64,000 nucleotides of DNA from Paramecium sonneborni (Eukaryota; Ciliophora; Oligohymenophorea; Peniculida; Parameciidae). Below are positions 58,981-64,000 of the stretch, in pieces. The position numbers and the translations under genes are program-made. Below the pieces are notes generated by a model. The model was not told where the DNA came from, ran no database searches, and worked only from the letters and a program-made list of their open reading frames with translations. Within the stretch, counting starts at the first letter, position 1. Each line of letters starts with the position of its first letter. The stretch is from the NCBI GenBank assembly GCA_905182985.1, contig CAJJDN010000059.1, positions 97,654-161,653 on the forward strand. The letters run 5' to 3'.

Positions 58981-59298
58981 ATTATTATTATTAGGAGTAA
59001 TTATAAAAAATTTATTTCCTTTATTTTGTGACTTTTAATATATAAAAATCATGTTATTTGTTGAATTTCTAAAATATTCTATTTCTTTGATCTTTTAAAA
59101 AATAATTATTGTTTAAATTTTTTTACTTTTTTTTGATCATTTAAAAAATAAAAATTTATAAAAAACAAGATCTGTGAAGATTGTAGATTAAATTATATTA
59201 TAATGGTTAATAATAGTATTTGCACAATTTAAAATTAATTAATCACTTAATAATTTATTTTATAGGATTAATTTAATTATTTATAATAAACAAATAAT

Positions 59299-59923
59299 AT
59301 GATTTCATAACACCTTAATCCATTCAGAAAAAGTAATCGTTATGCATACTCTTTATTTGATGAAAAAAACTCTCATGAAATAACTATAGAAGATGAACTA
59401 TCTATGTTGCAACCAATTCCAAAATATGTTTGGGAAGATGATTACAATGAATAATTGAAATTAGAGTTAAAATATTATAATATAGATATTCAAATACTAT
59501 CTGATTCTGAGTGGTTACATCTCTTAAAAACAGGTTAGTATGATTCAAACAAAAGTTTACTTTTATCAATATTTACTACAAGATCATTAACAGTGAAACA
59601 AGTTTTTGATTTTATAACAATGTAATGCCAAATGACTTGCCTATTTGGTAACCTTAAAAATGAAGTAAAAGAAAAAAATTATGAATGTATTAACAAAGAT
59701 GTAAATAGAACTTTTAAAAGTTCAAACTTTTTTTAGTAAGGAGAAGTTCTTCAAAGATTATAAGATATATTAGTGGCTTACAGTAATTTAGATTCAGAAG
59801 TTTCTTATGGTTAAGGAATGAATTTCATAGTAGCAGCTCTCATTTATTTAGATTTTAATAATGATGAAGCTATCTTTGAAATTTTAAGAACAATAATTAT
59901 GGATAAAGATTGGAGATAGGTAT
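59299..59923 (+). CDS. 5' part of TBC gene, duplicated at the assembly join
   Basis: Identical to the first 625 nt of the gene at 60450 and cut off by the N after GATTGGAGATAGGTAT. Most likely an unmerged contig end, not a second gene. Confidence 0.85.
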
Positions 59924-59924
59924 N

Positions 59925-61074
59925 CTTAAAATTTTGATTTGTATTTTTAAATCTCTTATTATATCAATTAAATCCTGCTTATTTAAAAAAGAACAATTTT
60001 TAAGAATAAGAAAAAACTTGAGCCTATATGGTCTATTCTTTTTATAATCATTCATTAAAATCTATAGACTTTTTATAATCATTCATTAATATACTATAGA
60101 CTTTTTATAATCATTCATAAATATTTATAAAATTATTATTATTAGGAGTAATTATAAAAAATTTATTTCCTTTATTTTGTGACTTTTAATATATAAAAAT
60201 CATGTTATTTGTTGAATTTCTAAAATATTCTATTTCTTTGATCTTTTAAAAAATAATTATTGTTTAAATTTTTTTACTTTTTTTTGATCATTTAAAAAAT
60301 AAAAATTTATAAAAAACAAGATCTGTGAAGATTGTAGATTAAATTATATTATAATGGTTAATAATAGTATTTGCACAATTTAAAATTAATTAATCACTTA
60401 ATAATTTATTTTATAGGATTAATTTAATTATTTATAATAAACAAATAATATGATTTCATAACACCTTAATCCATTCAGAAAAAGTAATCGTTATGCATAC
60501 TCTTTATTTGATGAAAAAAACTCTCATGAAATAACTATAGAAGATGAACTATCTATGTTGCAACCAATTCCAAAATATGTTTGGGAAGATGATTACAATG
60601 AATAATTGAAATTAGAGTTAAAATATTATAATATAGATATTCAAATACTATCTGATTCTGAGTGGTTACATCTCTTAAAAACAGGTTAGTATGATTCAAA
60701 CAAAAGTTTACTTTTATCAATATTTACTACAAGATCATTAACAGTGAAACAAGTTTTTGATTTTATAACAATGTAATGCCAAATGACTTGCCTATTTGGT
60801 AACCTTAAAAATGAAGTAAAAGAAAAAAATTATGAATGTATTAACAAAGATGTAAATAGAACTTTTAAAAGTTCAAACTTTTTTTAGTAAGGAGAAGTTC
60901 TTCAAAGATTATAAGATATATTAGTGGCTTACAGTAATTTAGATTCAGAAGTTTCTTATGGTTAAGGAATGAATTTCATAGTAGCAGCTCTCATTTATTT
61001 AGATTTTAATAATGATGAAGCTATCTTTGAAATTTTAAGAACAATAATTATGGATAAAGATTGGAGATAGGTAT
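59925..61074. repeat. second copy of the 1,150-bp duplication
   Basis: Partner of 58774-59923; beyond 61074 the gene continues uniquely, so this is the complete copy. Confidence 0.9.
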
Positions 61075-61583
61075 ATATAAATGGAACACCTGGATTATTC
61101 ATGGTGATGGCTAAATTCAACTTTAAATTTAAAAAAAGAATGCCTTAATTATATTAACATTTTTTAAGATTTGGAATTGAAGATCTAAGTATGTGTGTAA
61201 GTGCATTTTATTTAACTTTATGTATGCAACATGCACCTATATAATTCTCTCTTGTTATATTGGCTATGTTTTTCATTGAAGGTTATGATATTATAACTAA
61301 AATGATATTATCTATGCTTAAGTATTTTGAAAATTATTTATTAAAATTAAATGACTTTTAAAAAATTATAGAATTTATCAAAAGAGGCTTAATTAATAAT
61401 TTCTATAGAGAAATGCAAAAATGTAGAAAATAATAAAGATTAGTATAGGTGCTGTTAGATATCGGATTGATAAAAAGGAAAGGAAAACAATAAAAGTAAA
61501 AAACAAAGAAGGGGTTCATGAATTAATTAATCGATAAACCATTAGCAATTGGAAATGATGTTTATAGTTATTTTTTTAGATGA
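60450..61583 (+). CDS. TBC-domain RabGAP, single exon
   Basis: 377 aa with no intron. TBC motifs: INKDVNRTFKSSNFFQQGEV (I-x-x-D-x-x-R finger), LVAYSNLDSEVSYGQGMNFI (Q finger), INGTPGLFMVMAKFNFKFKK, MPQLYQHFLRFGIEDLSMCV, FYLTLCMQHAPIQF and MFFIEGYDIITKMILSML. The N-terminal 120 residues are unrelated to the domain. The C-terminus is basic (KRKGKQQKQKTKKG). Catalytic Arg and Gln are both present, so it is predicted to stimulate a Rab GTPase. Confidence 0.88.
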
Positions 61584-61596
61584 CTTTAATACTTTT

Positions 61597-62465
61597 TCAT
61601 TAACTCTAAATTTTTGATTATATTGAAACGTCATCTAAGATATTCTTAAATGTTAAATTTTTTTCATCATCCAAAAAGAAATATGAGGTTTCAATTTCAC
61701 AATAAATATTTTGATATAATGTTTCTTAAGTATTTTGGAATAAAGAATAACTTTTTTAATACAATAAAAGATTTTCTAGTTTTGTTTTGACTTTCCACCA
61801 AAAAGAATTAGAATAATTTTATCTAAAGTTTTCATTCATTAAATATTCTGCAATCAAATTGTGTTTATGAAATTAGAATATTTAACTGTTATTTAGAGAT
61901 TGCATTAATTCAACAAATTTTTCATATAACTTCATTTAACTTTTAATATACAATTAAAATAGTGATATGTCATCTTAGAATCTCTTCCTGAATTAGTTAA
62001 TTTATTTTCCTATTATAATTTTAAAAGTATATTATCGAAAAAGCTATCTTTATCTTTTAACTTTTTGTTTTTAACAAACTAGAGTTTTTGATTGACTAGA
62101 TCAATTGCATTTAATATTTTATCATTTGTAACATTATATTTTTTAATTTGATCTTCTTTTTATTAGTTAAGCCATATTAAGGAATTCTTAATTTATTTAT
62201 CGTACCTACTACTTCTGGTAATGATTTTTTCACACTTCGGACAATTAATTAAGTTTTCTTTTTGATCATCAAAACTAAAGAATTTTCCTTTATCTAATTT
62301 TTTATCTCTATGATGATGAAAATTAGTTATCTTAATCATTTGATATTATCTTGCTGTAACATATTTCGAGAGGACTTTTTTCTTCGTAAGGACTTGTAAG
62401 TTTTTTATTATGATAAGAGGATTAGGAATTTGTATATTTCTTTGATTTTTTACTAAAATTATCAT
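61597..62465 (-). CDS. hypothetical protein, one base short
   Basis: MIILVKNQRNIQIPNPLIII, then a possible zinc pair in NLINCPKCEKIITRSSRYDK, a helical region KNSLIWLNQQKEDQIKKYNV and, after a slip near 61931-61940, LYEKFVELMQSLNN and SFWWKVKTKLENLLLY to TGA 61597. Adding one A to the A run joins the halves (869 nt observed, 870 needed). No short GT..AG intron fixes it. No family recognised; about 289 aa if repaired. Confidence 0.45.
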
Positions 62466-63014
62466 TTTTTTAGGGTTTTATCTTTTAATCTTAATGATAC
62501 TAATTATTTTTTTAATATTTATTGTTTTTATTTTATTTGAGCTGTTAAGTTTATGTGAACATATTTAATTATAAATTCTCAAATTCATTATCATCATTAT
62601 TAAATAGCTAAGCTTATTAAGTTTGATATTGAAAATTACTTTGTTATTAATGCAAATTTTGACTGGATTAATTGTTAAGGTCAAAATAATTTCTTGGTTA
62701 ATATTGCTAATGTTCTTAATTTTATAAAGGCTTTAATAAATTACTTTATAATTCCTAATTTGAACTTGGATTTTAATAATCTTGAAATTGATTTTCGATA
62801 TTAGTTACTAACTTATATGTAATCTACTTAATAATTTCTAGGTTAATAAATTTTTTGAGAGTTTTATCGTTAATAAATTTCGGGTTGAATAAAATCATTA
62901 AAATTTATTGAATTTTAAATGATTAGATTATCATTTAAATTGTTTATTGAATTTTTTAATAGTTAAATTTGTTAAAAATATTAATTGAGATTTGAGCTAT
63001 TTCTCATCAAAATT
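62466..63014 (+). pseudogene. degenerate coding trace
   Basis: From about 62590 to 62850 the plus strand reads HYQIAKLIKFDIENYFVINA, then NFDWINCQGQNNFLVNIANV and NNLEIDFRYQLLTYM with varied codons but no start codon, ending at a TGA. The flanks are AT-rich. Possibly an exon or remnant. Confidence 0.25.
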
Positions 63015-63350
63015 ATGACTGTTGATTCTAATTAATTAAGATATAATGGTAATTATTTTATTTGTAGTTTCTTAGAGTTTTCTGCAAACTTTAAAAATTA
63101 ATCAATAGTTTTTTAGAAATCCTATACATCTCTAGTTCGGTTGATTTTTTTTTACATTATATTAAGCTCTTTTGAAAACACACTTGAAAATTTTGATGAT
63201 TCCAAAATTTATTCTATATTATATAAATTATTTGGAAGGCTTTGCATTGATAAAAATACTAATGTTCCAAGACAATACTATAATAAATCTGGAAAATATT
63301 TGAGATTTAAATTATCAATAGCCATCTACAATTAATCTTGTTTTTTGTGA
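63015..63350 (+). CDS. hypothetical 111-aa ORF
   Basis: MTVDSNQLRYNGNYFICSFL, a hydrophobic LVRLIFFYIILSSFENTLEN, then KIYSILYKLFGRLCIDKNTN and PRQYYNKSGKYLRFKLSIAI to TGA 63348. Uses few TAA/TAG codons. The frame is also open upstream of the ATG, so it may be part of a larger or decayed gene. No family recognised. Confidence 0.35.
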
Positions 63351-64000
63351 TATTAATTAAAAAATTATTCCAATTTTTTAGTTGGATGTCTACTTGTAAG
63401 AGCCTCTTTCCAAAGTTATCTATTAATATATTTTGTATATGTTTTTACTATTAATATATAAAATACTTACATGACTATCCTTAATTCATAAACCAATTTT
63501 TATAAATAATATAAAATTTATATTGATATGCTAATTATTTAGAAAAAAATGATGTTAATTTCATAAATTTTGAAAGCTATTTAAAAAACAAATTTTTAAT
63601 ATGATTATTAAGAATATGGATGAATTTATTCTATTATCGATGGAAACTTTAAAGACAGCACCATTTATTTTGTTGTAAATCTATTTATATTCAATTTTAA
63701 TATATCTTTTACAATTTTCAAAGATAAACTTCACATTAGATTTGGAAATGATCGCTTCCTTTGAATTCTAAATTAATATCATTTTCAATCTATACTTTCT
63801 TTTTTGAATATAAAATAATTATCTAACATTCATAATAATTTAAACAAATTGTAATTTAACTTCTTTTGATCAATATATCAAATTATATAATACTTTAAAA
63901 AAATAATCTATTTCAAATAAGGAAATTATAAGATTCAAAATAGTTATATGACAAACAGATTTCTTGTAGCCAAAAGGATTAGCTATATCTATTTTATTAT
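63351..64000. other. AT-rich end of window with a minus-strand coding trace
   Basis: On the minus strand about 63820-63560 reads NDINLEFKGSDHFQIQCEVY and, after a CTT-T-GAA slip, ENCKRYIKIEYKQIYNKING. This looks like part of a frameshifted gene without visible ends. The rest shows nothing. Confidence 0.3.

Larger units (their letters stand above)
58774..59923. repeat. first copy of 1,150-bp duplication at an N join
   Basis: 58774-59923 matches 59925-61074 with an offset of 1,151 bp and, as far as I can compare by eye, no differences. Copy one stops at the N (59924) inside the TBC gene; copy two runs on through it. Confidence 0.9.

Overview
The window is ciliate macronuclear DNA, almost certainly Paramecium. 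Open frames stay open only if TAA and TAG are read as glutamine and TGA is the sole stop. The DNA is very AT-rich, genes are packed tens of bases apart on both strands, and almost every multi-exon gene needs GT..AG introns of only 21-31 nt (for example 23, 25, 26, 28 nt) to restore frame. All coordinates and products come from translating by eye with that code; no search was run. Where the splice model is right, CDS length minus introns is a multiple of three, and I used this as a check.

Layout. 1-12.4 kb: a glutamine-rich protein, a Pho80-like cyclin, a METTL3-type RNA m6A methyltransferase, two protein kinases (one with DFT in place of DFG), a tubulin ligase-like (TTLL) enzyme and small unknown genes. 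12.4-23.5 kb: ubiquitin-like/eS31 fusion, a broken DHHC palmitoyltransferase, a three-repeat MYB protein and a roughly 2,580-residue ankyrin-WGR-PARP protein. 23.6-27.7 kb: a secreted Pro/Glu repeat protein lying across an assembly join marked by one N, with 1.2 kb present twice, then a C18orf32-like small protein. 27.8-38.8 kb: poorly conserved or frameshifted genes, an LRAT-like protein, an ABHD17-like hydrolase and a monoacylglycerol-lipase-like protein whose catalytic Ser is Ala. 39-49.2 kb: transmembrane RING-H2 ligase, pyruvate dehydrogenase E1 beta, lipocalin, centrin-like and calcineurin-B-like proteins, Rab32-like GTPase, ribosomal eL14, a DUF1295/steroid-reductase-like membrane enzyme and a glutamine-rich coiled-coil protein. 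49.3-58.7 kb: beta-adaptin pseudogene, small secreted protein, SFT2, DRG GTPase, MOK-like kinase, TBC RabGAP, variant histone H3, RING protein. 58.7-64 kb: a second N-marked 1.15 kb duplication, a second TBC gene and degenerate coding traces.

There is no operon-like pathway. Themes are cilia/cytoskeleton (TTLL, MOK, centrin), membrane traffic (Rab, two TBC RabGAPs, SFT2, AP-beta remnant, DHHC remnant, RING-TM) and chromatin/RNA (METTL3, H3 variant, PARP, MYB). Several genes carry single-base frameshifts, mostly at T or A runs, beside intact neighbours. They are either young pseudogenes, as expected after the known Paramecium whole-genome duplications, or sequencing errors.
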